Source: Labilibaculum sp. K2S (GTDB lineage Bacteria; Bacteroidota; Bacteroidia; Bacteroidales; Marinifilaceae). Taken from it: a stretch of DNA of 64,000 bases. This document shows positions 43,564-53,680 of this stretch, piece after piece. A program made the position numbers and the translations under genes. The DNA lies in contig NZ_JAUCMW010000002.1 of assembly GCF_030372765.1 (NCBI RefSeq), positions 556,018 to 620,017 of the forward strand. Direction: 5' to 3'. Numbering within the stretch: position 1 is the stretch's first letter; each line of letters opens with the position of its first letter. The notes under the pieces are model-generated. The model made no database searches. It was not told the origin of the DNA and was given only the letters and a program-made list of their open reading frames with translations.

Positions 43564-44388
43564 ATGTCTATTAAAGCAGCAGATGTAGCCAAATTGCGTA
43601 AAGCAACTGGCGCAGGAATGATGGATTGTAAAAATGCTCTTACTGAAGCTGAAGGGGATTTTGACGCAGCGGTAAGCATTATTCGTAAAAAAGGAATGGC
43701 GATTGCTAACAAACGTGCCGACAGAGAAGCAACTGAAGGTGTTGTATTAGCAAAAGTTTCTGAAGATAAAAAAAGTGGTGTAATGATCACTCTAAACTGT
43801 GAAACTGACTTCGTTGCAAAGAATGATAGTTTCGTAGAATTTGCAACTAAAATTCTTGATTTAGCTTTGGCAAACATGCCTGCAGATCTTGAAGCTTTGA
43901 AAGCTTTAGAGCTTGAAGGAAGAAAAGTTGAAGAACACGTTACTGAGCAAACCGGTGTTATCGGTGAGAAAATCGATTTAAGTTTCTTTGGTAAAATGGA
44001 AGCAGAATATTCTGTTGCCTATATTCATGCAGGAAACAAATTATCTACTATGATTGGTTTTAACAAATCAATGGACGAGCAAATGGCAAGAGACGTTGCT
44101 ATGCAAGCTGCAGCTATGGCTCCAATTGGTATTGATAAAGATGATGTTGCTGCTGATGTAGTTGCAAAAGAACTTGAAATCGCAAAAGAAAAAGCTCGTT
44201 TGGAAGGAAAACCTGAGGCTATGCTTGATAAAATTGCAGAAGGCCGATTGGTTAAATTCTTTAAAGAATCAACATTATTGAACCAGGACTTTGTTAAAAA
44301 CAACAAGCAAACTATTAAGCAGTATCTTGCTGAATCTGACAAAGATTTAACTGTGACGAAAATGATGCGTTTCACATTAAATGCTTAA
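43564..44388 (+). CDS. tsf: Elongation factor Ts
   Basis: EF-Ts, 274 residues, the nucleotide exchange factor for EF-Tu. The N-terminal UBA-like domain carries the signature RKATGAGMMDCKNALTEAEG, and the core contains the conserved TDFVAKNDSFVEF. It is shorter than E. coli EF-Ts but typical for the phylum. A strong terminator 22 bases later ends the rplM-rpsI-rpsB-tsf unit. Confidence 0.97.
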   Translation: MSIKAADVAKLRKATGAGMMDCKNALTEAEGDFDAAVSIIRKKGMAIANKRADREATEGVVLAKVSEDKKSGVMITLNCETDFVAKNDSFVEFATKILDLALANMPADLEALKALELEGRKVEEHVTEQTGVIGEKIDLSFFGKMEAEYSVAYIHAGNKLSTMIGFNKSMDEQMARDVAMQAAAMAPIGIDKDDVAADVVAKELEIAKEKARLEGKPEAMLDKIAEGRLVKFFKESTLLNQDFVKNNKQTIKQYLAESDKDLTVTKMMRFTLNA

Positions 44389-44410
44389 TACAATTATTAT
44401 TACATATAAA

Positions 44411-44440
44411 AAGAGTTCCTTTTCGGAACTCTTTTTTTTT
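44411..44440 (+). terminator. Terminator after tsf
   Basis: AAGAGTTCC and GGAACTCTT form a 9-bp stem with a TTTTC loop, followed by a long T-run. Confidence 0.9.
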
Positions 44441-44487
44441 ATCTTATCGTAGAATTTTCTCAACTTTGGGTATAAAAATCTGAAAGA

Positions 44488-45198
44488 ATGGTTAAATACA
44501 AACGTATACTACTAAAATTAAGCGGCGAATCATTAATGGGTGATCAACAATATGGAATTGATTCACAACGATTAAGTGACTATGCCGAACAAATTAAAGA
44601 AATAACTGATCTTGGCGTTCAGGTTGGAATCGTAATTGGCGGCGGTAATATTTTTCGCGGACTAAGCGGTGCCGCTAAAGGTTTCGACCGTGTAAAAGGC
44701 GATTCAATGGGAATGCTGGCTACGGTAATTAACAGCCTTGCACTTAACTCCGCATTGGAAGCCATTCAATGTAAATCAAGGGTTTTAACAGCAATTCGAA
44801 TGGAACCAATTGGTGAATTCTATTCGAAGCAAAAAGCGGTAGACTACCTTTCTGAAGGTTGTGTTACGATCTTCTCTGCCGGAACAGGTAATCCCTATTT
44901 TACAACAGATACTGGTTCTTCGCTTCGAGGAATTGAAATAGAAGCTGACGTAATGCTTAAAGGAACCCGTGTTGACGGCATTTATACTGCTGATCCTGAA
45001 AAAGACAGTACTGCTACCAAATTTGAAACCATTACCTTCGATGAAATCTACCACAAAGATTTGAGAGTTATGGATTTAACTGCAACAACAATGTGTAAAG
45101 AAAACAATTTACCAATAATTGTTTTCAATATGGATACAAAAGGAAATTTAAAGCAAGTGATTGAAGGTGAAAATATTGGAACTTTAGTTCACAATTAA
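44488..45198 (+). CDS. pyrH: UMP kinase
   Basis: UMP kinase of the amino-acid-kinase family (236 residues), making UDP from UMP. Motifs: KRILLKLSGESLMGD at the N-terminus, GVQVGIVIGGGNIFRG, DRVKGDSMGMLATVINSLAL, and the nucleotide site KGTRVDGIYTADPEKD. It acts in the cytoplasm as a hexamer and is controlled by GTP and UTP in many bacteria. frr follows after 133 bases with its own promoter-like element. Confidence 0.97.
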   Translation: MVKYKRILLKLSGESLMGDQQYGIDSQRLSDYAEQIKEITDLGVQVGIVIGGGNIFRGLSGAAKGFDRVKGDSMGMLATVINSLALNSALEAIQCKSRVLTAIRMEPIGEFYSKQKAVDYLSEGCVTIFSAGTGNPYFTTDTGSSLRGIEIEADVMLKGTRVDGIYTADPEKDSTATKFETITFDEIYHKDLRVMDLTATTMCKENNLPIIVFNMDTKGNLKQVIEGENIGTLVHN

Positions 45199-45276
45199 CA
45201 GCCACAAGCTCTTTACTACTGATGCATTTTAGTTTTAGTAAAAAAGGACTATCTTTATTTCATCATAGATTTTTGC

Positions 45277-45284
45277 TATTTTTG
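45277..45284 (+). promoter_or_regulatory. -7 element before frr (TATTTTTG)
   Basis: TATTTTTG followed by TAA, 48 bases before the frr ATG. No good -33 element is seen. Confidence 0.4.
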
Positions 45285-45331
45285 TAAGCACTATACATTG
45301 ATCAATAAAAACATATAAAAATCTTTCTCCG

Positions 45332-45895
45332 ATGAATGAAGAAGTTCAAATGTATCTGGATGATACGCAGGAAAGGATGGAAGCTGCTGTTGACCATCTT
45401 GAAAAAGAATTAGTAAAAATTCGTGCTGGAAGAGCAAATCCAAGCATGTTGAATGGTGTAATGGTGGATTACTACGGAAGCATGACTCCTCTTGCTCAGG
45501 TTGCCAACCTAAGTGTACCTGATCCTAGAACAATTGCTATTCAGCCTTGGGAAAAACCAATGATTGTACAAATCGAAAAAGCAATTATGAATTCAAATTT
45601 GGGATTTAATCCGGATAATAACGGAGAATTAATCAGAATTCATATTCCTCCTTTGACCGAAGAACGCAGAAACGACTTGGTAAAACAGGCTAAAGCTGAA
45701 TGTGAACACGCCAAAGTAAGCGTCCGAAATGCCAGAAGAGATACCAATGTTGAATTAAAAAAACTGGTAAAAGAAGGTTTGTCGGAAGATGTTGAAAAAG
45801 ATGCAGAAGCTATTGTTCAAAAACTAACTGACAAATACAGCAAAACAGTTGACGACCTACTGATTGAAAAAGAGAAAGATATCATGACCATATAA
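45332..45895 (+). CDS. frr: Ribosome recycling factor
   Basis: RRF, 187 residues, splits post-termination ribosomes together with EF-G. The hallmark KIRAGRANPSMLNGV and the sequence YYGSMTPLAQVANLSVPDPRT are present, as is LTEERRNDLVKQAKAECEHAKV. The pyrH-frr pairing is standard. A perfect hairpin terminator follows. Confidence 0.97.
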   Translation: MNEEVQMYLDDTQERMEAAVDHLEKELVKIRAGRANPSMLNGVMVDYYGSMTPLAQVANLSVPDPRTIAIQPWEKPMIVQIEKAIMNSNLGFNPDNNGELIRIHIPPLTEERRNDLVKQAKAECEHAKVSVRNARRDTNVELKKLVKEGLSEDVEKDAEAIVQKLTDKYSKTVDDLLIEKEKDIMTI

Positions 45896-45901
45896 TAATT
45901 G

Positions 45902-45935
45902 AAAAAAGCTGCCCCGAAAGGCAGCTTTTTTTTTA
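45902..45935 (+). terminator. Terminator after frr
   Basis: AAAAGCTGCC and GGCAGCTTTT form a 10-bp stem around CCGAAA, followed by a T-run. It may also end the convergent BtpA gene. Confidence 0.88.
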
Positions 45936-45941
45936 CGATTA

Positions 45942-46730
45942 TTAGTTTCTTAATTTCTTAACTGTCTGCATAAATATTTTCAACCGCTCATCAGAAATGT
46001 CATTCTCCCAATATCCATCTTCCTTAAAATGCGAACCAACAATAAAAGCCGAAGCATAATCCCAATACTCCGAAAGATTCTCTGCAGTAATACCTGATCC
46101 AATTAATACGGGAATGTGAATTTTATCCTTCAAGCTTTTTAATTCGTGCAAATAAACAGCTTTTCCTGTTGAAGAACCTGTTATAATAACACCATCACTT
46201 AGGAAGAACTCCGCAGCATGAGCAGTTTCGGCAATATCAACATCCGCAGTAATGGCATGCGAGCTGTGCTTCTTTTTAATATCGGTAAGCACAAAAACAT
46301 TTTCTGCTCCAATTGTTTTTCGATACCGCATCAGCTCCCCGGCACAAGAATCGATATAACCCTCATCGGCAACATGACCAAATACAAATCCTTCAGCACG
46401 GATAAATTGAAAATTAGCCGCTTTTGCTACCGCCAGAGCTTCTTTATTGGCTCCAGCCAATATTTGAATTCCTAAAGGTAATTTTACAGCATCACGCACT
46501 GCTTTTGCAACAACTGCCATAGCTGCTGTTATTTCCGGCCCTACCGAACCTTTTAGGTAAGGAACGTCGTGCATGTTCTCGATCATAACAGCATCCAAAC
46601 CAGCTGTTTCATACTGCATGGCTTCTTTTACAGCAATTTCACAAATCTTTGCCAAGGAATATTTATTTTTCGGCGTTCCAGGCAATGCCTGAACGTGCAC
46701 CATTCCTATTATGGATTTATTAAGCTTCAT
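45942..46730 (-). CDS. BtpA/SgcQ family protein
   Basis: A 262-residue TIM-barrel protein of the BtpA/SgcQ family. It opens KSIIGMVHVQALPGTP and holds ETAGLDAVMIENMHDVPYLK and DGVIITGSSTGKAV. BtpA is needed for stability of photosystem I in cyanobacteria, and SgcQ lies in a sugar cluster in enteric bacteria; the enzymatic role in Bacteroidota is unknown and probably concerns a phosphosugar. The gene is near the OmpA-like lipoprotein gene on the same strand (32 bases), which suggests joint transcription but not joint function. Confidence 0.86.
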   Translation of the reverse strand: MKLNKSIIGMVHVQALPGTPKNKYSLAKICEIAVKEAMQYETAGLDAVMIENMHDVPYLKGSVGPEITAAMAVVAKAVRDAVKLPLGIQILAGANKEALAVAKAANFQFIRAEGFVFGHVADEGYIDSCAGELMRYRKTIGAENVFVLTDIKKKHSSHAITADVDIAETAHAAEFFLSDGVIITGSSTGKAVYLHELKSLKDKIHIPVLIGSGITAENLSEYWDYASAFIVGSHFKEDGYWENDISDERLKIFMQTVKKLRN

Positions 46731-46762
46731 TTTTCACAGATATGAGATCATTAAAACACTAT

Positions 46763-47773
46763 TTAGTTACTTTCAAGAATTTTAAACAACTCATCCAATT
46801 TAGGGGTAAGAATGATCTCAGTTCTACGATTTTTACTGCGACCTTCGGTGGTTGCATTAGTACCAATCGGCACATATTTGCTGCGCCCCGCAACGGTTAG
46901 CCTTTCGGCATCAATTCCTGTATTTAAGATCAATATCCTAACAATCGATGTTGCTCTTTTCACACTTAAATCCCAGTTGTCTTTTAACTCACCACTACCC
47001 TTGTAAGGAACATTGTCGGTATGACCTTCAATCATTACATTAATATCTTTGTTTTGAGCCAATACACCAGCCAAATTCCCTAATGCCTCCACTCCTCTTT
47101 GATCCACCTGATAACTTCCCGATTTAAAAAGGAGTTTTTCATCCATAGAGACATAAACCTTTCCATTTTTGGTGGTGATCGACAAACCATTGCCGTCAAA
47201 TCCGGTAAGGGCATTCATTACCTTTTGCTTTAAAGCCTTAACTGCCTCATCTTTTCTATTTAAAGCCAATTCCAATTCCTGTAAACGCTTATCTCTCCGA
47301 TTCAATTCAGCCTGCAAGGTATCGAGGGTTCGTTTGCGGGCATCCATTTCTTTTTCCAAGGATAGAACCTCATCTTCGCGCAATCTCAATTCATTTTGAG
47401 CTTTTTTAATCTGTCCTAGTAATACTTTTGTTTCTTTCGCATTTCCGGCCTGCATTCCTGCCAATTGATTTAGTAAATCCTGATTACTCTTTTCAATTCT
47501 ACTTAATCGTTCCCGTGCAGACTGAAGACGCCTTGATATTTGAACAGTATCTGCAAGAATATTTTTATATTTCTCATTCAAAACCTCTAATCTTCCACTC
47601 AATTCGTTGTTAGACTCACTTAGAGTAAGGTTTTTTTCCTTTTCCATCTCCAATTCGTCCTGGCAGTTTTGTTGCTTAGATTGGAGTTCTTGAAATTGTC
47701 TTGTAGGAACACAAGAAAAGCATAGAAAAACTGATGCTAAAATAAATAACAGCGGACTCGTTTTTTTGAACAT
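46763..47773 (-). CDS. OmpA family lipoprotein with long coiled coil
   Basis: A 336-residue lipoprotein with lipobox FSC (C21), a heptad-rich coiled coil over about residues 30-195 (LSESNNELSGRLEVLNEKY, LRLREDEVLSLEKEMDARK) and an OmpA-like peptidoglycan-binding domain at about 205-325 (VMIEGHTDNVPYKGSGELKD, DLSVKRATSIVRIL, GRSKYVPIGTNATTEGRSKN). It probably tethers the outer membrane to peptidoglycan across a spacer. The conserved aspartate and arginine that bind diaminopimelate are present in DLSVKRA and RSKNRRTE. Confidence 0.9.
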   Translation of the reverse strand: MFKKTSPLLFILASVFLCFSCVPTRQFQELQSKQQNCQDELEMEKEKNLTLSESNNELSGRLEVLNEKYKNILADTVQISRRLQSARERLSRIEKSNQDLLNQLAGMQAGNAKETKVLLGQIKKAQNELRLREDEVLSLEKEMDARKRTLDTLQAELNRRDKRLQELELALNRKDEAVKALKQKVMNALTGFDGNGLSITTKNGKVYVSMDEKLLFKSGSYQVDQRGVEALGNLAGVLAQNKDINVMIEGHTDNVPYKGSGELKDNWDLSVKRATSIVRILILNTGIDAERLTVAGRSKYVPIGTNATTEGRSKNRRTEIILTPKLDELFKILESN

Positions 47774-47819
47774 GTTTAAATTGTACTTTTATTAGTAATG
47801 AAACTTGCAATTACACAAG

Positions 47820-47827
47820 CAAATATA
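47820..47827 (-). promoter_or_regulatory. -7 element before the OmpA lipoprotein gene
   Basis: Reads TATATTTG on the minus strand, 47 bases from the start codon. Confidence 0.4.
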
Positions 47828-47997
47828 AGAATCTGACATGGTATCGTCATCACCGGATAGAAGAATACTTTAGTTTTTATTATTATCTTCGTCAATATTT
47901 TTCTTCCAGAGTGATCTGTTTATCTACCATCAGTTGAAAAAAATGATTGGTAAACAAATTCTTATTCTGTTAAACGATGAAAAGGGGGATTTCGTAC

Positions 47998-49911
47998 ATG
48001 GGCAAGTCTGAAAAAGAATTTTTAGATCAAATCAATTTTCCATCCGATCTGAAAAAGGTATCTGAAGATGACCTTATTCAGGTTTGTGAAGAATTGCGCC
48101 AGGAAATTATTGAAGAAGTTTCATGTAATCCAGGTCATTTTGGTGCCAGTTTAGGTGTAGTAGAACTTACCGTTGCGCTTCACTACGTACTAAATACTCC
48201 CTACGACAACCTAATTTGGGATGTGGGTCATCAGGCATACGGACATAAAATTCTTACCGGAAGAAAAGATGTTTTTCATACCAACAGAAAATACAAAGGA
48301 ATAAGTGGTTTCCCTAACAGAAACGAAAGTGAATACGATACTTTTACTGTTGGACACTCCTCTACTTCGATTTCTGCCGCATTAGGGATGGCTACTGCTG
48401 CCCATTTAAACGGAGAAACTAATCGAAAAACAGTTGCTGTAATTGGGGATGGATCGATGACTGCCGGTTTGGCTTTTGAGGGATTAAACAATGCGGCCAA
48501 CAACAATGCTGATTTACTGGTTATCCTAAACGATAACAATATGGCTATCGATCCTAATGTTGGAGGCTTAAACAACTACTTGCTGGATATCACTACTTCT
48601 CAAACCTATAATAAAGTAAAGAATGATGTTTGGCGGTTTCTAGGAAAATTAAACCGGTTAAATCCAAATACTCAAAAGTTATTTCAGAAAGTAGAACAAG
48701 GAATCAAAACCATTCTGCTAAAACAAAGTAATATTTTTGAGGCTTTTAACTTCAGATATTTTGGACCTGTTGATGGTCATGATGTGAATCACTTGGTAAA
48801 AATTTTGAGTGATTTACAAAAAATTCCCGGTCCAAAACTTTTACACGTTATTACAAAAAAAGGAAAAGGATTTAAACTGGCAGAGCAGGATCAGACCTAC
48901 TGGCATGCACCCGGAATGTTCGACAAAGTAACAGGCGAAATTTTACAAACTGAATCAACGAGTCCGCAAGCACCAAAATTTCAAGAGGTTTTTGGCAATA
49001 CCTTGGTTGAACTAGCTGAAATGAATGATAAAATTGTTGGAATCACTCCAGCAATGCCAACGGGCAGTTCATTAAATATTATGATGGAAAAAATGCCCGA
49101 TCGTGCATTTGATGTTGGGATTGCAGAACAGCATGCTGTAACTTTCTCGGGCGGATTGGCTGCAAAAGGAAAATTACCTTTCTGTGCCATCTACTCAACA
49201 TTTATGCAAAGAGCTTACGATCAGGTAATTCATGATGTAGCTCTGCAGAATGTAAATGTTGTTTTCTGTCTGGATCGTGGTGGTATTGTTGGTGCCGATG
49301 GTGCAACTCATCACGGCGTTTACGATCTTGCCTTCTTCCGATGCATTCCAAATATGACGATTGCCTCTCCTCTTGATGCTATTGAGTTGAGGAATTTGAT
49401 GTTTACTGCCCAACAAGAAAATATGGGTCCTTTTTCCATTCGTTACCCCCGCGGTAAAGGTCGTATTCTTGACTGGCAAAAACCTTTCGAGATTCTTCCT
49501 GTTGGCAAAGGTCAAAAGCTTAAAGATGGAAAAGATCTTGCAATTCTATCGATTGGTGCCATTGGTGTAGAAGCTATGGATGCCATTGAAGAACTGGAAA
49601 AAGACGGCTACTCGATTGCTCATTACGACATGCGGTATCTGAAACCTATTGATACCGGATTGCTGCATGAGGTTCTTGGAAAACACGATCAGATTATCAC
49701 TCTTGAAGATGGGTGTATTATTGGCGGATTAGGATCTGCAGTCATCGAGTTTGCGAATGATAATAATTATCGCGCCAAAGTAAAACGCTTGGGTGTACCC
49801 GATAAGTGGGTAGAGCAAGGTACTCAACAGGAATTGTATCGTGAATGTGGATACGACAAATTGGGAATCATCGAATCGGCAATCGCAATTTTAGCCAGAA
49901 CGGAAGGTTAG
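47998..49911 (+). CDS. dxs: 1-deoxy-D-xylulose-5-phosphate synthase
   Basis: DXS, the thiamine-diphosphate enzyme that opens the non-mevalonate isoprenoid pathway by joining pyruvate and glyceraldehyde 3-phosphate. The thiamine motif is [19 protein letters not shown] to [15 protein letters not shown], and the catalytic HxxxxD/H region [17 protein letters not shown] and [16 protein letters not shown] are intact. I used the ATG at 47998 (637 residues), which fits the usual opening MxKSEKEFL; an ATG at 47977 is also in frame and cannot be excluded. The stop overlaps the convergent small gene by 4 bases. Confidence 0.96.
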   Translation: MGKSEKEFLDQINFPSDLKKVSEDDLIQVCEELRQEIIEEVSCNPGHFGASLGVVELTVALHYVLNTPYDNLIWDVGHQAYGHKILTGRKDVFHTNRKYKGISGFPNRNESEYDTFTVGHSSTSISAALGMATAAHLNGETNRKTVAVIGDGSMTAGLAFEGLNNAANNNADLLVILNDNNMAIDPNVGGLNNYLLDITTSQTYNKVKNDVWRFLGKLNRLNPNTQKLFQKVEQGIKTILLKQSNIFEAFNFRYFGPVDGHDVNHLVKILSDLQKIPGPKLLHVITKKGKGFKLAEQDQTYWHAPGMFDKVTGEILQTESTSPQAPKFQEVFGNTLVELAEMNDKIVGITPAMPTGSSLNIMMEKMPDRAFDVGIAEQHAVTFSGGLAAKGKLPFCAIYSTFMQRAYDQVIHDVALQNVNVVFCLDRGGIVGADGATHHGVYDLAFFRCIPNMTIASPLDAIELRNLMFTAQQENMGPFSIRYPRGKGRILDWQKPFEILPVGKGQKLKDGKDLAILSIGAIGVEAMDAIEELEKDGYSIAHYDMRYLKPIDTGLLHEVLGKHDQIITLEDGCIIGGLGSAVIEFANDNNYRAKVKRLGVPDKWVEQGTQQELYRECGYDKLGIIESAIAILARTEG

Positions 49912-50174
49912 GGATTATCTCTGTATCCATCAGAATAAGGATCAAGCCCTTCGAAATCTCCTGTAAAAGAATCAATTCTTCTCTGGAGCTCCGGATTCAT
50001 CTTAATTAGATAGATCGTGTCTTCGGTACGTAACTCCACAACATTTATTTTATCACCATTTGGTTTGGTAATGCTGATCAAGTCCTCTTCATAAATTCCA
50101 TCGGGAAAGGTTTTTATCAGACGTTGAATCAACTCAATTCCAATGCTTTTAAAGTCCTTAATTACTCTTTTCAT
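49908..50174 (-). CDS. Small conserved-looking protein, unknown
   Basis: An 88-residue cytosolic protein ([19 protein letters not shown]...). I recognise no family. The ATG at 50174 was chosen over one 27 bases upstream because it begins the charged helix that looks like the N-terminus. The protein is a single alpha/beta unit with a C-terminal aspartate-rich end ([13 protein letters not shown]). Its stop codon overlaps that of dxs by 4 bases. The gene is probably real, since it uses clean codons and fills the space exactly. Confidence 0.6.
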   Translation of the reverse strand: MKRVIKDFKSIGIELIQRLIKTFPDGIYEEDLISITKPNGDKINVVELRTEDTIYLIKMNPELQRRIDSFTGDFEGLDPYSDGYRDNP

Positions 50175-50520
50175 CACACACTGATTAATAATCGATATCA
50201 ATCTTTTTTCACATTCCCCTAAAACTGGTCCGGGCAGATAAGAGTTTTAAACAGGATCATTGCCTCCTTTTATTACTGATCTCAATTTAAGGAATTTAAG
50301 AGAATGAAAAAAAAATATTCTCCGGAAAGAACTCTATTTATATTTCCAATTTAATGGTACGAAATGGAGAATGAGAACGAAATCAAGCTTCCCGAAACAT
50401 CTTAGGCAGTACATAAATCGTTTCCGCTCAAATAAAAGTGAATTCTATACTCCAATACCAGCATTCCTAAATATTAAAAGCCTAGTTTTGCCGACTTATT
50501 CAAAATTTCGATGATAACAT
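50175..50520. other. Intergenic region before the SulP gene
   Basis: About 346 bases with no gene. The only signal I see is TAGTTTTG at 50483-50490, oriented towards the SulP gene. Confidence 0.55.
50483..50490 (+). promoter_or_regulatory. -7 element before the SulP gene (TAGTTTTG)
   Basis: TAGTTTTG matches TAnnTTTG and lies 31 bases before the start codon. Confidence 0.45.
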
Positions 50521-52173
50521 ATGGTAGATTTTTTTAGAAAGAAAGCAGCAAATTCAAAAGATGATATATTATCCGGATTAACCGTAGCTCTTGCATTGGT
50601 ACCAGAAGCGGTTGCCTTTGCCTTTGTGGCTGGTGTTGATCCTTTAGTTGGGCTTTACGCCGCCTTTATGGTTGGTTTAATTACTTCTGTTTTTGGTGGT
50701 CGCCCGGGAATGATCTCCGGAGCTACCGGAGCCATGGCAGTTGTTTTGGTTAGTCTTGTAAAAGAAGGAAATGATCTGGGAATGTCAATGGCTAATCCCG
50801 TTCAGGATATGGGTTTGAACTATTTATTCGCAACAATAATTCTGGCAGGTGTTCTTCAATTTTTAGCCGGTGTTTTCAAGTTTGGTAAATTCGTCAGACT
50901 CATTCCCCACCCTGTTATGATGGGGTTTGTAAATGGTTTGGCAATTGTTATTTTCATGTCGCAGCTAGGAATGTTTCCACAGGTAATTAATTGGGATGCC
51001 ATTTCTTTCTCAGACTACACCCTACATATAAACCGTGAAGCATTTTGGGTAGCAGATAAAGTTCTATATACGATGGTTGGTTTGGTTATTCTCACCATGA
51101 GTATCATGTATCTTCTTCCAAAGATTACAAGTAAAATACCTGCAGCTCTTGTTGCTATTTTAACGGTATCGGCCATTGTGATATTTGGAAATCTTGATGT
51201 CAGCACTGTTGGATCATTTATTAGAGATGGCGGCGGTACTGGTCTTAAAGGTGGCTTGCCTGCTTTCCAGAGTCAATTGTTTGCAATGGTTCCTTTCAAC
51301 TGGACTACCGTTACATTTATTCTTCCTTATGCGGTAATTTTAGCTGCCATTGGTCTTATTGAGTCGCTAATGACTTTGAATTTACTGGATGAAATTACCA
51401 ACAGCCGTGGAAACGGAAACCGCGAATGTATGGCGCAGGGAGCTGCAAATATCGTTACCGGATTTTTCGGCGGAATGGGTGGATGTGCCATGATTGGTCA
51501 ATCGCTGATTAATGTAAAATCGGGCGGACGAGGAAGACTATCGGGAATTATTGCGGCATCTACCTTATTGGTATTTATTCTTTTTGCCTCTCCTTATATC
51601 GAAATGGTGCCAATCGCTGCACTTGTAGGAGTAATGTTTATGGTGGTTATCGGAACATTTGCCTGGTCTACATTCAATGTTCTGTTTAAAATACCAAAAG
51701 CCGATGCCTTTGTATTGGTTCTTGTATCCGGACTCACCGTTATCTTCGATCTTGCCATTGCAGTACTTGTTGGTGTTATCGTAAGTGCCCTTGCCTTTTC
51801 CTGGGAAAATGCCCGTAGAATCCGTGCAAGAAGATCGTTTCGGGAAGATGGTACTAAAATATATGAAATTTGGGGTCCTTTATTTTTTGGTTCCATTACC
51901 ACTTTCAATAACAAATTTGATGTCGAAAATGATCCTGAATCGGTAGAAATTGATTTTATCGAATCACGTGTAGCCGACCATTCGGGAATTGAAGCAATCA
52001 GTAATTTGGTTCAGAAGTATGAAAATGCCGGAAAAACCATTAAATTGAAACACTTAAGTGATGACTGTATTACTTTACTGCAACGTGCCGATGATCACTT
52101 TAGAACCGTTATTTTGAGAGATATTGATGATCCGAGATACTATGTTGTTACTGATAAAGCAAAAATTGGATAA
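50521..52173 (+). CDS. SulP family anion transporter with STAS domain
   Basis: A 550-residue inner-membrane transporter of the SLC26/SulP family. The first helices include LSGLTVALALVPEAVAFAFVAGV and the conserved GLYAAFMVGLITSVFGGRPGMISGATGAMAV; about 12-14 helices extend to about residue 430. A C-terminal STAS domain follows (about 440-540). Substrates in the family are sulfate, bicarbonate, chloride or dicarboxylates; the sequence does not decide. There is no carbonic anhydrase or sulfate-assimilation gene nearby. Confidence 0.92.
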   Translation: MVDFFRKKAANSKDDILSGLTVALALVPEAVAFAFVAGVDPLVGLYAAFMVGLITSVFGGRPGMISGATGAMAVVLVSLVKEGNDLGMSMANPVQDMGLNYLFATIILAGVLQFLAGVFKFGKFVRLIPHPVMMGFVNGLAIVIFMSQLGMFPQVINWDAISFSDYTLHINREAFWVADKVLYTMVGLVILTMSIMYLLPKITSKIPAALVAILTVSAIVIFGNLDVSTVGSFIRDGGGTGLKGGLPAFQSQLFAMVPFNWTTVTFILPYAVILAAIGLIESLMTLNLLDEITNSRGNGNRECMAQGAANIVTGFFGGMGGCAMIGQSLINVKSGGRGRLSGIIAASTLLVFILFASPYIEMVPIAALVGVMFMVVIGTFAWSTFNVLFKIPKADAFVLVLVSGLTVIFDLAIAVLVGVIVSALAFSWENARRIRARRSFREDGTKIYEIWGPLFFGSITTFNNKFDVENDPESVEIDFIESRVADHSGIEAISNLVQKYENAGKTIKLKHLSDDCITLLQRADDHFRTVILRDIDDPRYYVVTDKAKIG

Positions 52174-52220
52174 GCTCAAAAGATATTTGTGATGGAAATT
52201 CGTTTCCATTGCTTTTTTTT

Positions 52221-52252
52221 CACCTCCTTCCCATGCGGGAGGAGGTGTTTTT
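52221..52252 (+). terminator. Terminator after the SulP gene
   Basis: CACCTCCTTCCC pairs with GGGAGGAGGTG with one bulged T, followed by TTTTTT. Confidence 0.8.
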
Positions 52253-52253
52253 T

Positions 52254-52285
52254 ATAAAAAAGGGCTTGAATTTTCATCCAAGCCC
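52254..52285 (-). terminator. Terminator after the C1 peptidase gene
   Basis: GGGCTTG (52262-52268) and CAAGCCC (52279-52285) form a 7-bp stem. On the minus strand six T follow. Confidence 0.7.
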
Positions 52286-52305
52286 ACTTCATTAGTATTT
52301 GGATT

Positions 52306-53502
52306 TTATTTCAATCCCAATTTCTTGGCAATCTCGGCAGGAATCGCATCTTTATGCAATAGCAAACCAACGGTTTTGTACTGTACAAATGCCTTCGATG
52401 CATAGAAATATCCATCGTAAGGATTGTTGTCGGTTCCCCACGAGTTTTTAATCAGGTAATACCTGTTGCCGTTTTGATCTTTCGCAGTACCCACCATGTG
52501 CATCAAATGATCTTCGGTCGATTCGTAATTATCAAACGCAATCTGACGCATTTCCTGTGTTATTTCTTTTTCTTTCACAGGATATTCTGTTCCGTATGCC
52601 GCTTTCTGATCCTTGCTCATTTTCTCCCATTTCGAGATTTCCGCATTGTCCATGCTTTTTTCTTCGGTTTCGGGAACTACAGCCACACCTTTACGATATG
52701 CAAAACCATCTTCACTAACATCACTTCCCCACGCAAGGCTGTATCCATTCTCGATAGCATTATCAACAACCTGCATCATTTCATCCATTGGTAAATTGTA
52801 CACCTTACCCAACGACCAGTTATCCGGTCCTTCGAAAATAAAGCTTTCGTAAAACGGATGATGTGTATAAGAAGTAATTGTTACGTAATCGTCCATATTA
52901 AGACCTTGTTCCTTTGCGAAAGACTTTGGCGTGTATTCTTTAGTATTGTAAGTAAAAGTCTCTGGAATCTCCCCTAAATAAGCATCTAAAATTCCATCAA
53001 ACCCTTTCATCCAAACCGGAGTAATTTTTTTGTTCTTATTTTTTACAACAGCATCAACATAGGCTTTTAAAACCTCATCCATTTCGCCATGTACAGGCAT
53101 TGTTTCACCAAAAGTATTTCCGGAATAAGCTTCCTGTGGAATCAAACCAAAATCCTTCACTACGTTCAAAGCATCCCAGCCTTCAGCACCGGAAGAAAAA
53201 CTTTTCATCCCGTGAAAACGAACGTAATCTGTTGCGCGCAAATGATAGTTGCGGTTCACAATAAACATCTCCGAAAGATCCAATTCTCCTTTTCCCAACC
53301 GAATGATTTCCGATTCCAGAAATGAAATGCTTGCAAAAGACCAACAAGTTCCGGATCGGTACTGATTTTTCACCGGCGTTGCTTTCAATTGCTTTTCGAT
53401 AGTAAACTGATAGCTTTTCTTTACCTCTTCCTTTTTTTTAGCAGAAGATGTTTGAAACAGACCAAATACAAGAATGGCCGCAATTAAAAATCTGTTCTTC
53501 AT
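52306..53502 (-). CDS. Exported C1-family aminopeptidase (PepC/bleomycin hydrolase-like)
   Basis: A 398-residue papain-fold peptidase of the C1B group. The catalytic cysteine lies in YRSGTCWSFASISFLESE, the histidine in EDHLMHMVGTAKDQNG and the asparagine in YYLIKNSWGTDN. A signal peptide (ending TSSA) means it acts in the periplasm or outside, unlike cytosolic PepC. The ATG at 53502 begins the signal peptide; an ATG-led frame 51 codons longer crosses the promoter region. It lies back to back with the M49-like peptidase gene, 178 bases apart, so the two may be expressed together for peptide degradation. Confidence 0.92.
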   Translation of the reverse strand: MKNRFLIAAILVFGLFQTSSAKKKEEVKKSYQFTIEKQLKATPVKNQYRSGTCWSFASISFLESEIIRLGKGELDLSEMFIVNRNYHLRATDYVRFHGMKSFSSGAEGWDALNVVKDFGLIPQEAYSGNTFGETMPVHGEMDEVLKAYVDAVVKNKNKKITPVWMKGFDGILDAYLGEIPETFTYNTKEYTPKSFAKEQGLNMDDYVTITSYTHHPFYESFIFEGPDNWSLGKVYNLPMDEMMQVVDNAIENGYSLAWGSDVSEDGFAYRKGVAVVPETEEKSMDNAEISKWEKMSKDQKAAYGTEYPVKEKEITQEMRQIAFDNYESTEDHLMHMVGTAKDQNGNRYYLIKNSWGTDNNPYDGYFYASKAFVQYKTVGLLLHKDAIPAEIAKKLGLK

Positions 53503-53548
53503 TTTTATAATTGTTAGCTTGTTTAAGTTAATTATTATCAGGTAAATC

Positions 53549-53578
53549 TTGATAAAACAATTCTTTGCTGTATTTTTG
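53549..53578 (+). promoter_or_regulatory. Promoter of the M49-like peptidase gene
   Basis: TTG at 53549-53551 and TATTTTTG at 53571-53578, 19 bp apart, match the -33/-7 pair. The start codon is about 103 bases downstream. Confidence 0.6.
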
Positions 53579-53680
53579 ATTATTAACAAAAAGATCATGC
53601 AATGTAAAAATAATTCAACAATTTTATTGTTGAAAAAATCAAAACCGAACAACATTTTCTAACTTAAATATCACACAAAA